Positions 1-7,354 of a stretch of DNA of 14,759 bases are shown in pieces (position 1 is the first letter of the stretch; each line of letters opens with the position of its first letter). A program made the translations under genes and the position numbers. Source of the DNA: Acidobacteriota bacterium (GTDB taxonomy: Bacteria; Acidobacteriota; Holophagae; Thermotomaculales; Thermotomaculaceae); NCBI GenBank assembly GCA_015487755.1, contig WFPG01000168.1:1-14759 (forward strand), in the 5' to 3' direction. The notes under the pieces were generated by a model. That model saw only the letters and a list, made by a program, of their open reading frames with translations. It ran no database searches and was not told the DNA's origin.

Positions 1-326
1 GTATTATTTATAGTTTTGAATTTCCCTTTAACAAGCGATTTAAAGTTTCTTTTTGCCAGAGGGAGGAAGTACCTGTCTTTAAAAATGTATGTTACTTTAA
101 CCTTTCTGAAAAATATGCCTATCGGCTTCCCTTTACTAAAAATAATATAGGCAGAGGATCGAGGAGTACGGTTTACTGTTAAGTCCGAAAGGGTAAAGGT
201 TTTCGGGATTTTGTCTGTCCTTACAATAACCCCTTGAGCCAAACTGTTAGCGGAGAAATTTATTTGTGATGCAAATGTGCTTAATCCAAAAATGATTGAT
301 AAAACTAATATAAAAACTTTTTTCAT
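1..326 (-). CDS. N-terminal part of a secreted protein of unknown function (cut by window edge)
   Basis: Reading the minus strand from an ATG at 326-324 gives 108 codons without a stop up to the left edge, so the gene is partial and its C-terminus lies outside. A GGAGG ribosome binding site sits at 335-331, close to the start. The first 18 residues form a Sec signal peptide: two lysines after Met, a hydrophobic stretch, and a likely cleavage after Thr-Phe-Ala. The mature part visible is basic, with alternating hydrophobic residues that suggest beta strands, and has no motif I recognise. There is no cysteine after the signal, so it is not an obvious lipoprotein. It is divergently arranged from the tRNA-Val/thrS unit. 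Function unknown; an envelope or periplasmic location is inferred from the signal peptide only. Confidence 0.75.
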   Translation of the reverse strand, partial: MKKVFILVLSIIFGLSTFASQINFSANSLAQGVIVRTDKIPKTFTLSDLTVNRTPRSSAYIIFSKGKPIGIFFRKVKVTYIFKDRYFLPLAKRNFKSLVKGKFKTINN

Positions 327-458
327 TAACCCTCCAGAATAAAATTCACTCTGTCTGTTGATTTTGCAAGTTTTATGCCTTGAATTGGTGCTTTTTAGAA
401 ACAGTTGCGAAAGAGTTAACGCGTTGGATAAAGAATCCCTCAACTCCCCTTATATCTC

Positions 459-487
459 TTGACTTTGTCTCCCATTTTTGCTAATTT
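459..487 (+). promoter_or_regulatory. Candidate sigma-70-type promoter for tRNA-Val/thrS
   Basis: TTGACT at 459-464 matches the -35 consensus at five of six bases. A weak -10 candidate, TAATTT, lies at 482-487 after a 17-base spacer, which would start transcription a few bases before the tRNA at 498. The -10 element is poor, and GCTAAT at 480-485 (15-base spacer) is an alternative. No better promoter is visible in the 327-497 gap. Confidence 0.35.
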
Positions 488-497
488 TTAACCACAT

Positions 498-572
498 GGG
501 CACATAGCTCAGTGGGAGAGCACTTCCTTGACGCGGAAGGGGTCGGAGGTTCGATCCCTCCTGTGCCCACCA
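498..572 (+). tRNA. tRNA-Val (anticodon GAC), CCA encoded
   Basis: A complete cloverleaf can be folded. The acceptor stem pairs GGGCACA (498-504) with TGTGCCC (562-568). The D-arm is GCTC/GAGC (507-510 with 518-521). The anticodon stem is CTTCC/GGAAG (523-527 with 535-539), with loop TTGACGC and anticodon GAC at 530-532. The T-arm is GGAGG/CCTCC (545-549 with 557-561) around loop TTCGATC. The discriminator base is A569 and the CCA end is encoded at 570-572. The anticodon reads valine codons GTC and GTT. The thrS start lies only 22 bases downstream, so the two are probably co-transcribed and the tRNA is cut out of the thrS leader. Confidence 0.97.
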
Positions 573-594
573 TTTTTTTATCAGGAGATGAAAC

Positions 595-2538
595 ATGACA
601 AAGATAAAGATTACACTGCCTGACGGGAATATTTTAGAGGTTGAAAAAGGTTCTACCCCTCTTGACATTGCTCAGTCTATTTCCGAGGGGCTTGCGAGAA
701 ACACAATCGCAGCAAAGTTTAACGATAGGTTGATAGATGTATATACCCCTTTAAATGAAGACGGGGCTATTGAATTGATTACCGAAAGAAGCGGGGATGT
801 TGCACTTGATATTTTAAGGCATTCAACAGCTCACTTGATGGCTCAGGCCGTAAAAAGGCTTTTTCCCGATGTGAAAGTAACTATAGGGCCTACAATTGAA
901 AACGGCTTTTATTACGACTTTGACAAAAAGGACGGATTTTCCCCCGAAGACCTTGAAAAGATTGAAGATGAGATGAAAAAGATTGTTAAAGAGAAACTTG
1001 ACATTAGAAGGGAAGAGGTTTCAAGGGAAGAAGCAATAAAGATGTTTAAGGATATGGGGGAAGACTATAAAGTTGAGTTAATTGAAGAATTGCCTGAAGG
1101 GGAAACTATAAGCATTTACAGGCAGGGGGAATTTGTTGACTTATGCAGAGGCCCTCATGTTCCCAATACCTCTTTTTTAAAAGTTTTTAAACTCCTTTCA
1201 GTTGCAGGAGCATACTGGAGGGGAGACGAAAACAACGCAATGCTTCAAAGGGTTTACGGAACCGCTTTCTTTAAGAAGAAAGATTTGAAAGATTACCTTA
1301 ACATGCTTGAGGAGGCGAAAAAGAGAGACCATAGAAAGTTAGGTAAAGAACTGGAACTCTTTGCCTTTGAAGACATAGTAGGCGGCGGCCTTGTATTCTG
1401 GTATCCGAACGGGGCAATAGTCAGAAAGCAGATAGAAGACTTTATGTACAAAGAGTTGGTAAAAAGAGGCTACCAATGGGTTATTTCCCCTCACATAGCA
1501 AAATCAGACTTATGGAAAACATCGGGGCATTACTACTACTACAAAGAGAATATGTACAACTTTGAGATAGACAATGAAGAGTTTATCGTCAAACCGATGA
1601 ATTGCCCCTTCCATGTGATGATTTACAAATCAAAGAAGAGAAGTTACAGGGAATTGCCTATAAGGTATGCGGAAAACGGAACTGTTTACAGGTATGAAAA
1701 GTCAGGCACATTGCACGGGCTTTTAAGGGTTAGAGGCTTTACTCAGGACGATGCGCATATAATCTGCACCCCAGAGCAGGTGCATGAAGAGATTGAGAAG
1801 TTAATAGACCTTGCCCTTTACATTTACAAGGTATTCGGATTTGAAAAGTACAAGTTTGAGTTGTCCGTCAGGGATATGAGCAAGAAAGACAAGTATGCGG
1901 GAAGCGACGAAGAGTGGGAAATGGCTGAAGATTCCCTTATTAAAGCCCTTGAAAAGAAGGGGCTTGAGTTTGAGAGAATGGAAGGGGAAGCGGTATTCTA
2001 TGGCCCCAAGATTGATGTTAAACTCTTTGATTGCTTAAACAGAAAATGGCAGACAACAACAATACAGTTTGATTTCAACCTTCCAAGAAGGTTCGGTATG
2101 ACATACAAAGGCTCTGACGGGGAAGAGCATACCCCCTTTATGATTCACAGGGCAATATTCGGCTCATGGGAAAGGTTTTTCGGTATGCTGATTGAGCACT
2201 ACGCAGGGGCTTTTCCAATGTGGCTTGCCCCCGTTCAGGCTGTTATTATTCCCATTACAAGAGACAACAACGAGTACGCCGAAAAGGTTTACGACAGGCT
2301 TGCCCATTTAGGTTTCAGGGTTAAACTTGACGACAGAAACGAAAAAATGGGGTATAAAATCAGGGAAGCCCAGATGCAGAAAATCCCCTATATGCTCATT
2401 ATAGGCAAGAATGAAGCGGAAAACGGCACTGTCTCTTTAAGGGTAAGAGGCAAGGGGGATATAGGCGAAATATCGGTTGACGAACTTGTTGTAAAGATGG
2501 AAGGGCTTGTTAAGGCAAAAGCGATAGAATTAACTTGA
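595..2538 (+). CDS. thrS: Threonine--tRNA ligase
   Basis: Cytosolic class II synthetase that charges tRNA-Thr with threonine. At 647 aa it is close to the E. coli length (642). Domain order is complete: TGS domain (about 1-62), editing domain with H76xxxH80 and the C184/H188 pair (about 65-225), class II catalytic core (about 265-535), and anticodon-binding domain (about 540-640). The three zinc ligands of the active site are present as Cys337, His388 and His518. The ATG at 595 is preceded by AGGAG at 583-587 and matches the usual N-terminus. The 22-base leader directly follows the tRNA-Val gene; there is no room for a T-box or an E. coli-type operator upstream unless it includes the tRNA itself. 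Confidence 0.98.
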   Translation: MTKIKITLPDGNILEVEKGSTPLDIAQSISEGLARNTIAAKFNDRLIDVYTPLNEDGAIELITERSGDVALDILRHSTAHLMAQAVKRLFPDVKVTIGPTIENGFYYDFDKKDGFSPEDLEKIEDEMKKIVKEKLDIRREEVSREEAIKMFKDMGEDYKVELIEELPEGETISIYRQGEFVDLCRGPHVPNTSFLKVFKLLSVAGAYWRGDENNAMLQRVYGTAFFKKKDLKDYLNMLEEAKKRDHRKLGKELELFAFEDIVGGGLVFWYPNGAIVRKQIEDFMYKELVKRGYQWVISPHIAKSDLWKTSGHYYYYKENMYNFEIDNEEFIVKPMNCPFHVMIYKSKKRSYRELPIRYAENGTVYRYEKSGTLHGLLRVRGFTQDDAHIICTPEQVHEEIEKLIDLALYIYKVFGFEKYKFELSVRDMSKKDKYAGSDEEWEMAEDSLIKALEKKGLEFERMEGEAVFYGPKIDVKLFDCLNRKWQTTTIQFDFNLPRRFGMTYKGSDGEEHTPFMIHRAIFGSWERFFGMLIEHYAGAFPMWLAPVQAVIIPITRDNNEYAEKVYDRLAHLGFRVKLDDRNEKMGYKIREAQMQKIPYMLIIGKNEAENGTVSLRVRGKGDIGEISVDELVVKMEGLVKAKAIELT

Positions 2539-2564
2539 CACAACACTGTTTTTTAGTTTATATT
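2535..2564 (+). promoter_or_regulatory. Internal promoter candidate for infC-rpmI-rplT-pheST
   Basis: A perfect -35 hexamer TTGACA (2535-2540) overlaps the thrS stop codon (TGA at 2536-2538). A -10 candidate TATATT (2559-2564, five of six matches) follows at an 18-base spacing, in a T/A-rich stretch. Transcription would start around 2571, giving infC a leader of about 25 bases. This would let infC and the downstream genes be expressed independently of tRNA-Val/thrS. Not tested; read from sequence only. Confidence 0.55.
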
Positions 2565-2583
2565 TAATAGCCGATTTTTATGT

Positions 2584-2599
2584 AGGAGGTGTATTTATT
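2584..2599 (+). promoter_or_regulatory. Strong Shine-Dalgarno plus ATT start codon of infC
   Basis: AGGAGG at 2584-2589 is followed by a 7-base spacer and ATT at 2597-2599. No ATG, GTG or TTG in the infC frame is placed correctly for this site; the nearby ATG at 2580 runs straight into a TAG. An AUU start is the known autoregulatory device of infC: IF3 discriminates against non-canonical starts and so represses its own synthesis. Confidence 0.85.
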
Positions 2600-3142
2600 A
2601 GTAGCAAAGGAAAATCTGGAAAAGGTAAAGGCGTAAGGGTTAACGAAGCGATCAGGGGAGACCGTTTCAGGGTTATTGCCGACGACGGTACTCAACTGGG
2701 AATTCTGTCAGCGGAAGAAGCGCTGGCGGCAGCCGAGGCAAGGGGATTAGACCTTGTTGAGGTGGCTCCCGATGCTGATCCACCTGTTTGCCGAATCATG
2801 GATTATGGGAAGTATCTGTATACCGAGCAGAAGAGAATGCAGGCTGCTAAGAAAAAGCAGAAAAAGATTGTTGTTAAAGAGATGAAGTTCAGGCCTAAGA
2901 TTGACGAACATGACTATAACTTTAAAAAGAATCACATAATCAGGTTTCTCAAAAACGGCGACAGGGTAAAGGTAACCATCAGGTTCAGAGGCAGGGAGTT
3001 GGCACACAAAGACAAGGGCTTTGAAATTCTTGCAAGGCTGAAGGAAGATTTAGAGGAGTTTGGTTACCCTGAAGGGAAACCGACATTTGACGGTATTAAC
3101 ATGGTTCAGGTTTTTATGCCGCACAATTCAAAATCAAAATAA
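2597..3142 (+). CDS. infC: Translation initiation factor IF-3 (ATT start)
   Basis: IF-3 binds the 30S subunit, checks initiator tRNA/start-codon pairing and prevents premature 50S joining. Starting at ATT 2597 gives 181 aa, the typical full length (E. coli 180). The basic N-terminal tail leads into the conserved VNEAIRGDRFRVI segment (about residues 13-25) of the N-terminal domain. A lysine-rich linker (about 75-95) and the C-terminal domain with VKVTIRFRGRE follow. A start at the first conventional codon (GTG 2762) would delete almost all of the N-terminal domain and can be dismissed. The gene heads the classic infC-rpmI-rplT order. Codons in the first 60 positions use more GCG, CTG and GCC than neighbouring genes. 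Confidence 0.95.
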   Translation: MSSKGKSGKGKGVRVNEAIRGDRFRVIADDGTQLGILSAEEALAAAEARGLDLVEVAPDADPPVCRIMDYGKYLYTEQKRMQAAKKKQKKIVVKEMKFRPKIDEHDYNFKKNHIIRFLKNGDRVKVTIRFRGRELAHKDKGFEILARLKEDLEEFGYPEGKPTFDGINMVQVFMPHNSKSK

Positions 3143-3154
3143 TCGGGAGGAATC

Positions 3155-3352
3155 ATGCCAAAGTTGAAAACACACAGAGGGGCAGCAAAAAGGTTTAAGA
3201 TAAGCGCAAAGGGAAAGGTTATAATTAACCACTGCAACAAAAGCCATATCCTTACCAAAAAGGATAGAAAGAGAAAGAGAAGACTTAGACAGCATGATGT
3301 TGCTTTTGCCGGAGACGCAAAGGTAATCAAAAGATTGTTGCCATACGTATAA
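3155..3352 (+). CDS. rpmI: 50S ribosomal protein bL35
   Basis: A 65-aa, highly basic protein matching bL35 over its whole length: the N-terminal [14 protein letters not shown] block, the central [16 protein letters not shown] block and a short C-terminus ending in a Leu-Leu-Pro-Tyr-Val. It is a structural protein of the large subunit. The start has a GGGAGG ribosome binding site in the 12-base gap after infC. Its position between infC and rplT is the standard bacterial arrangement. Confidence 0.98.
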   Translation: MPKLKTHRGAAKRFKISAKGKVIINHCNKSHILTKKDRKRKRRLRQHDVAFAGDAKVIKRLLPYV

Positions 3353-3379
3353 CATTAAAAAAATTACAGGGGTGATAAA

Positions 3380-3736
3380 ATGACAAGAGTAAAAAGAGGA
3401 CCGAGAAAGAAGAATAGAAGAAAAAAGATTTTAAAACTTGCAAAAGGTTACTATAGTTCAAGGGGAAACCTTTACAGAACCGCTAAAGAGACTGTTGAAA
3501 GGGCGCTTGTATTTGCTTACAGGGATAGAAAGAGAAAGAAAAGGGATTTCAGGTCTCTGTGGATTACAAGGATTAACGCAGCCGCAAGAATGTACGATAT
3601 GAAGTACTCTAACTTTATCCACGGCTTAAAACTTGCCGGTATAGAACTTGACAGAAAGGTGCTTGCGGATTTAGCGGTAAACGACATTGACGCTTTCGGC
3701 AAACTTGTTGAAAAGGCAAAAGAAGCATTAAACTAA
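3380..3736 (+). CDS. rplT: 50S ribosomal protein bL20
   Basis: A 118-aa basic protein with the bL20 hallmark N-terminal extension ([20 protein letters not shown], residues 2-21), the [15 protein letters not shown] segment and the globular C-terminal domain ([13 protein letters not shown], then about 60 more residues). bL20 is needed early in 50S assembly by binding 23S rRNA. In E. coli and B. subtilis L20 also represses this operon through an mRNA structure. I see no obvious long leader or pseudoknot here; the 27-base rpmI-rplT gap holds only a GGGGTG ribosome binding site. Confidence 0.98.
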   Translation: MTRVKRGPRKKNRRKKILKLAKGYYSSRGNLYRTAKETVERALVFAYRDRKRKKRDFRSLWITRINAAARMYDMKYSNFIHGLKLAGIELDRKVLADLAVNDIDAFGKLVEKAKEALN

Positions 3737-3737
3737 A

Positions 3738-4769
3738 ATGAAACAGGTTCTTGAAAAAATAGAAGAGTATAAAAAACAATTTGAAGAAGAACTGAAAAAA
3801 GTAGAATCCCTTAAAGCATTTGAAGAGTTGAGGGTAAAATATCTGGGAAGAAAGGCAGGGATTGTAAAATCCCTGCTTGACCTTTTAAGGACTGTTGACA
3901 GGGATTTTAAGCCTAAATTAGGGCAGGAAATAAACAAGTTTAAGGTTTTTGTGGAGCAGTCTTTAAAAGAGGCAGGTGAAACTGTAAAGAAGAAACAGCA
4001 GGAATTGGAAGAGAAAAAGAAATTCTTTGACATAACATTGCCCGGTTTTAAAAGCCTTGAAGGTGGAAGACACCCTTTAACCATAACAAGGCAATTAATT
4101 GAAGAGATTTTTGTTTCAATGGGCTATGACATAGCGTCGGGGCCTGAGGTTGAAAGCGATTGGTACAACTTTGAGGCTTTGGGAATTCCAAAAACCCACC
4201 CTGCAAGGGACACTCAAGACACATTTTACATTTCAGAGGATGTTGTATTAAGGACTCACACCTCAAATGTTCAAATCCATGTAATGAAAACGAGAAAACC
4301 GCCTTTTAAGGTTATTATGCCGGGAAGGGTTTACAGAAAAGACGCCGACATTACCCATTCCCCTATGTTTCATCAGGTTGAAGGGCTGGTTGTCGGTGAA
4401 AACATAACCTTTCAGGATTTAAAAGGAACGCTGGACACTTTTTTGAAAAAACTTTTCGGTGAAAATGCAAGGTTAAGGCTCAGGCCTTCATTCTTTCCCT
4501 TTACCGAGCCTTCCGCAGAGGTTGATGTTTCCTGTATTATGTGCGGGGGAGAAGGCTGCAGGGTTTGTAAGGGAAGCGGCTGGCTTGAGATTTTAGGGGC
4601 TGGTATGGTTGACCCTGTTGTGTTTGAAAATGTAGGCTACGACCCTGAAAAGGTTACAGGCTTTGCCTTCGGGTTAGGCGTTGAAAGAATTGCAATGCTT
4701 AAATACGGCATATCGGACATAAGGCTGTTTTTTGACAACGATATTAGATTTTTAAAGCAATTTAGATAG
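3738..4769 (+). CDS. pheS: Phenylalanine--tRNA ligase alpha subunit
   Basis: Catalytic subunit of the (alpha-beta)2 phenylalanyl-tRNA synthetase. At 343 aa it has normal bacterial length. An N-terminal coiled-coil arm that contacts tRNA covers about residues 1-95. The class II core follows, with HPLT (112-115), motif 2 around GRVYRKDADITHSPMFHQVEG (196-216), the phenylalanine-pocket FPF (253-255) and motif 3 GLGVERIAM (312-320). Four cysteines at 266, 269, 274 and 277 (CxxC-x4-CxxC) form the zinc-knuckle-like insert seen in many bacterial PheS proteins. The ATG lies one base after the rplT stop with no strong ribosome binding site, so translation is probably coupled to rplT. Confidence 0.97.
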   Translation: MKQVLEKIEEYKKQFEEELKKVESLKAFEELRVKYLGRKAGIVKSLLDLLRTVDRDFKPKLGQEINKFKVFVEQSLKEAGETVKKKQQELEEKKKFFDITLPGFKSLEGGRHPLTITRQLIEEIFVSMGYDIASGPEVESDWYNFEALGIPKTHPARDTQDTFYISEDVVLRTHTSNVQIHVMKTRKPPFKVIMPGRVYRKDADITHSPMFHQVEGLVVGENITFQDLKGTLDTFLKKLFGENARLRLRPSFFPFTEPSAEVDVSCIMCGGEGCRVCKGSGWLEILGAGMVDPVVFENVGYDPEKVTGFAFGLGVERIAMLKYGISDIRLFFDNDIRFLKQFR

Positions 4770-4779
4770 GGATAAGGCT

Positions 4780-6825
4780 ATGGAATTCAGTTTAAAATGG
4801 TTAAAAAGGTATGTGAAAACAGATTTAGGCCATGAAAAGATAGCGGAGATTTTTACCGAACAGGGGTTAACCGTTGATTCAATTATTGAAAAAGAAAACG
4901 ATATTATTTTTGAAATAGATATTACAACAAACAGGCCTGACGCAATGAATTATCTGGGGCTGGCAAGGGAAATTGCCGCTTCAGGCTACGGAGAGATTGT
5001 TTATCCTGAAGTTACTGTTGAGGAAAACACTTCCTGCAAAGCGTCGGACTTTGTGTCGGTTGAGATTGAAGACACAAGGTGCAAAAGGTATGTTGCAAGG
5101 GTTGTAAAAGGGGTTAAGATAGGGCATTCCCCGGATTGGATGGTTGAACTGCTTGAATCTGTGGGGATTCGCTCTATTAACAATGTTGTTGACATTACAA
5201 ACTTTGTTCTCTGGGAGATGGGGCACCCTCTCCATGCATTTGATTACAGGTTTATTGAAGGAAAGAAAATTATTGTCAGAAGTGCAAGGGAAGGGGAAAA
5301 GTTTACCACCCTTGACGGAGTGGAAAGGGTTTTGAACCCTTCTGATTTGCTTATTGCCGACACTAAAAGGGGTATAGCGTTAGCGGGAATTATGGGGGGA
5401 GAAAACTCTGAAATCAGGGAAGATACACAGGATGTTGTTATTGAATCCGCTTACTTTGACCCGGCTACAATAAGGAAAACCTCAAAAAGGCTTGCCCTTC
5501 ATACAGACTCTTCTTACAGGTTTGAAAGGGGAGCGGATATTGAAATCCTGAAAAAGGCTGCCGACAGGGCTGCTCAATTGATGGTTGAGTATGCAGGCGG
5601 GACACTTTGCAGTGAAACAATTGATGTTTATATTGAGAAGTTTGAACCTGTAAAGGTAAGGCTTCACCTTGAAAAGGTTAACAATGTTTTAGGAAAAAAG
5701 ATTGAGCCTTCTTTTATTAAGAAAACCTTGAATAACCTCGGGTTTGACTTGATTGACGAAGGGGACAATTACTTTGATTATTCCGTTCCCTCATACAGGG
5801 TTGATGTGTGGAGGGAGATTGACTTAATTGAAGAGATTGCCAGAATGTACGGTTACAACAGGTTTGACTCAACATTGCCTTTAATAGTTACTCCGGGCAA
5901 AACAAAGACAGACAGGGATAAGGCTATTGAAATAATCAATGAAGAGTTGTTAAAGGCAGGCTTCTTTGAGGCAATATCTTACTCTTTCTGTTCAAAGAAA
6001 GACAACCTTGTATTAAACCCTGCAATAAAGGATATGGTGGAAATTTCAAACCCGCTTTCCGAGAATATGTCTGTTATGAGGACTACTATCTTTGCGTCCC
6101 TGTTTTATCCGTTTTCAAAAAATGTGAATTACGGAAACCGAAATACAAGGCTTTTTGAAATAGGCAAAACCTATGTAAAAAAAGAAGAACTTGCAAAAGA
6201 AGAGCACTTTGTTTCGGCAATAGCGGTTTGTGGGGAGCACGGAAAATACTGGGACGGAACGGTGCAGAAAGTTGATTTTTACCGCCTGAAAGGTATTGTT
6301 GAAGCAATTGTTGAAAGGGTGAAAGGCGCAAAGGTTGAATTTGAAAGTGTTGACTGGCCTTGCTTTAAAAAGGGGCACGGTGCGGTAATTCTCCTAAACG
6401 GAAAAGAGATAGGCGCAATAGGTGAGTTTTCCGAAAGTGTTTTGAGACACTATGAAATTGATTTGCCTGCGGCAGGGTTTGAGGTAAGCATTGACAGGAT
6501 TATAGAAGGGGGATTGAAGGAATTTAAGTATAAACCCTTCAGTTTGTTCCCTAAAGTGGAAAGGGATTCCGCATTTATTATTGACAAAACAGTAAAATTT
6601 TCCGATATTGAGAAGGTAGTTCAGTCTCTTAACATACCTTTTCTTGTGGATTTCAGCCTGTTTGATAGGTATGAAGGCAAGGGTATTCCCGAAGGAAAGG
6701 TAAGTATAGCATTGAATTTTGTTTTTCAATCTAAAGACAGAACTTTAAACAGTGAAGAGGTTAACCAATTACACGAAAAGATTATTAAAGAGATAATCGT
6801 AAAGTTTGGGGCAGAGTTAAGATGA
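4780..6825 (+). CDS. pheT: Phenylalanine--tRNA ligase beta subunit, short form without the tRNA-binding OB domain
   Basis: Partner of PheS; carries the editing site that hydrolyses Tyr-tRNA-Phe and helps bind tRNA. The protein is 681 aa, about 110 shorter than the usual 790-800. The missing part is precise: the B1 start (FSLKWLKRYV ... GLTVDSI, to about residue 38) runs directly into the segment EIDITTNRPDAMNYLGLAREIAA (45-67), which normally follows the EMAPII/Trbp111-like B2 domain. The rest is present: B3/B4 editing region, B5 ending at EIDLIEEIARMYGYNRF, catalytic-like core, and a C-terminal FDX-ACB domain (about 585-681). There is no frameshift or lost stop, so this looks like a stable lineage variant rather than a broken gene. 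It starts 10 bases after pheS and its stop overlaps the next gene by 4 bases (ATGA). Confidence 0.95.
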   Translation: MEFSLKWLKRYVKTDLGHEKIAEIFTEQGLTVDSIIEKENDIIFEIDITTNRPDAMNYLGLAREIAASGYGEIVYPEVTVEENTSCKASDFVSVEIEDTRCKRYVARVVKGVKIGHSPDWMVELLESVGIRSINNVVDITNFVLWEMGHPLHAFDYRFIEGKKIIVRSAREGEKFTTLDGVERVLNPSDLLIADTKRGIALAGIMGGENSEIREDTQDVVIESAYFDPATIRKTSKRLALHTDSSYRFERGADIEILKKAADRAAQLMVEYAGGTLCSETIDVYIEKFEPVKVRLHLEKVNNVLGKKIEPSFIKKTLNNLGFDLIDEGDNYFDYSVPSYRVDVWREIDLIEEIARMYGYNRFDSTLPLIVTPGKTKTDRDKAIEIINEELLKAGFFEAISYSFCSKKDNLVLNPAIKDMVEISNPLSENMSVMRTTIFASLFYPFSKNVNYGNRNTRLFEIGKTYVKKEELAKEEHFVSAIAVCGEHGKYWDGTVQKVDFYRLKGIVEAIVERVKGAKVEFESVDWPCFKKGHGAVILLNGKEIGAIGEFSESVLRHYEIDLPAAGFEVSIDRIIEGGLKEFKYKPFSLFPKVERDSAFIIDKTVKFSDIEKVVQSLNIPFLVDFSLFDRYEGKGIPEGKVSIALNFVFQSKDRTLNSEEVNQLHEKIIKEIIVKFGAELR

Positions 6826-7037
6826 TAGAAAGCCTGTTAAAGGAACTTGAAGAAAAGTTAAATAAGGTAATAGAACAAAATGCTCAATTAAAGAGAGAAG
6901 TGCAATCTTTAAAGGGTGAGGTTGAAAGGTTAAGGCTTGAAAACGGAGAGATGGCAAGAAAAATAGAAGTGCTTAAAAACGCTGAAAAAACGGTTGAGGG
7001 TTTAATTGAAAAGGTAAACAGGCTCATTGAAAATTAA
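6822..7037 (+). CDS. Small coiled-coil protein, ZapB-like
   Basis: A 71-aa acidic protein that is almost entirely a predicted coiled coil: leucine, isoleucine and valine recur at heptad spacing from residue 2 to the end (for example LLKELEEKLNKVIEQNAQLK at 5-24), with no proline and only two glycines. Length and composition resemble ZapB, the E. coli coiled-coil partner of ZapA at the Z ring. Low-complexity coiled coils cannot be assigned by similarity alone, so the call rests on the gene directly upstream of zapA. Its ATG overlaps the pheT stop (ATGA), giving translational coupling to pheT. Confidence 0.7.
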   Translation: MIESLLKELEEKLNKVIEQNAQLKREVQSLKGEVERLRLENGEMARKIEVLKNAEKTVEGLIEKVNRLIEN

Positions 7038-7048
7038 AGAGAGAAGAA

Positions 7049-7354
7049 ATGGAATTAAATAGATACAACATAGAAGTTTTCGGAAAAGAATTTACTATAT
7101 CTTCCAGAGAAAAAGAAGAGCATGTTTACAAAATTGTAAATTACCTTGATGCCAAAATGAGGGAAGTTTCATCCCAGACAGGGGTGATTGACTTTTACAA
7201 TGTTTTGTTGTTGACATCAATTGTGCTTGTTAACAACTATCTGACATTGTTAAGTGATTGTAATAAAAAAGAGAAAGACTTAAAGTACGCCAAAAAGATT
7301 AAAGAGTTAATTAATTTGATTGACAGTTCTTTGAATAAGAGAGATTTCCTGTGA
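7049..7354 (+). CDS. zapA: Cell division protein ZapA
   Basis: A 101-aa protein with the ZapA pattern: an N-terminal beta segment NRYNIEVFGKEFTISS (residues 4-19), then YKIVNYLDAKMREV (27-40), a helix with LLLTSIVLVNNYLTLL (53-68), and a C-terminal coiled coil. ZapA bundles FtsZ filaments at midcell and works with ZapB-type proteins, consistent with the coiled-coil gene 11 bases upstream. The stop codon (TGA, 7352-7354) lies inside the first bases of the 6S RNA closing stem. A GAGAAG-type ribosome binding site sits in the short gap before the ATG. Confidence 0.9.
   Translation: MELNRYNIEVFGKEFTISSREKEEHVYKIVNYLDAKMREVSSQTGVIDFYNVLLLTSIVLVNNYLTLLSDCNKKEKDLKYAKKIKELINLIDSSLNKRDFL

Noticed and set aside
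327..497. Riboswitch, T-box or attenuator ahead of the tRNA/thrS unit
   Set aside because: The gap is AT-rich with only short, weak complementarities (for example an 8-base palindrome AACGCGTT at 418-425); no T-box or leader structure could be built.
573..580. T-run after tRNA-Val as an intrinsic terminator
   Set aside because: No dedicated GC hairpin precedes it other than the tRNA itself, and thrS has no other visible promoter, so full termination here is unlikely.
450..668. Minus-strand open frame of 72 codons over the tRNA-Val and thrS start
   Set aside because: It reads through the antisense of a perfect tRNA cloverleaf and the thrS N-terminus; no ribosome binding site or protein-like pattern.
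7320..7348. TTGACA at 7320-7325 as a dedicated 6S promoter
   Set aside because: No acceptable -10 hexamer lies 16-18 bases downstream (GATTTC at best), so I did not annotate it.
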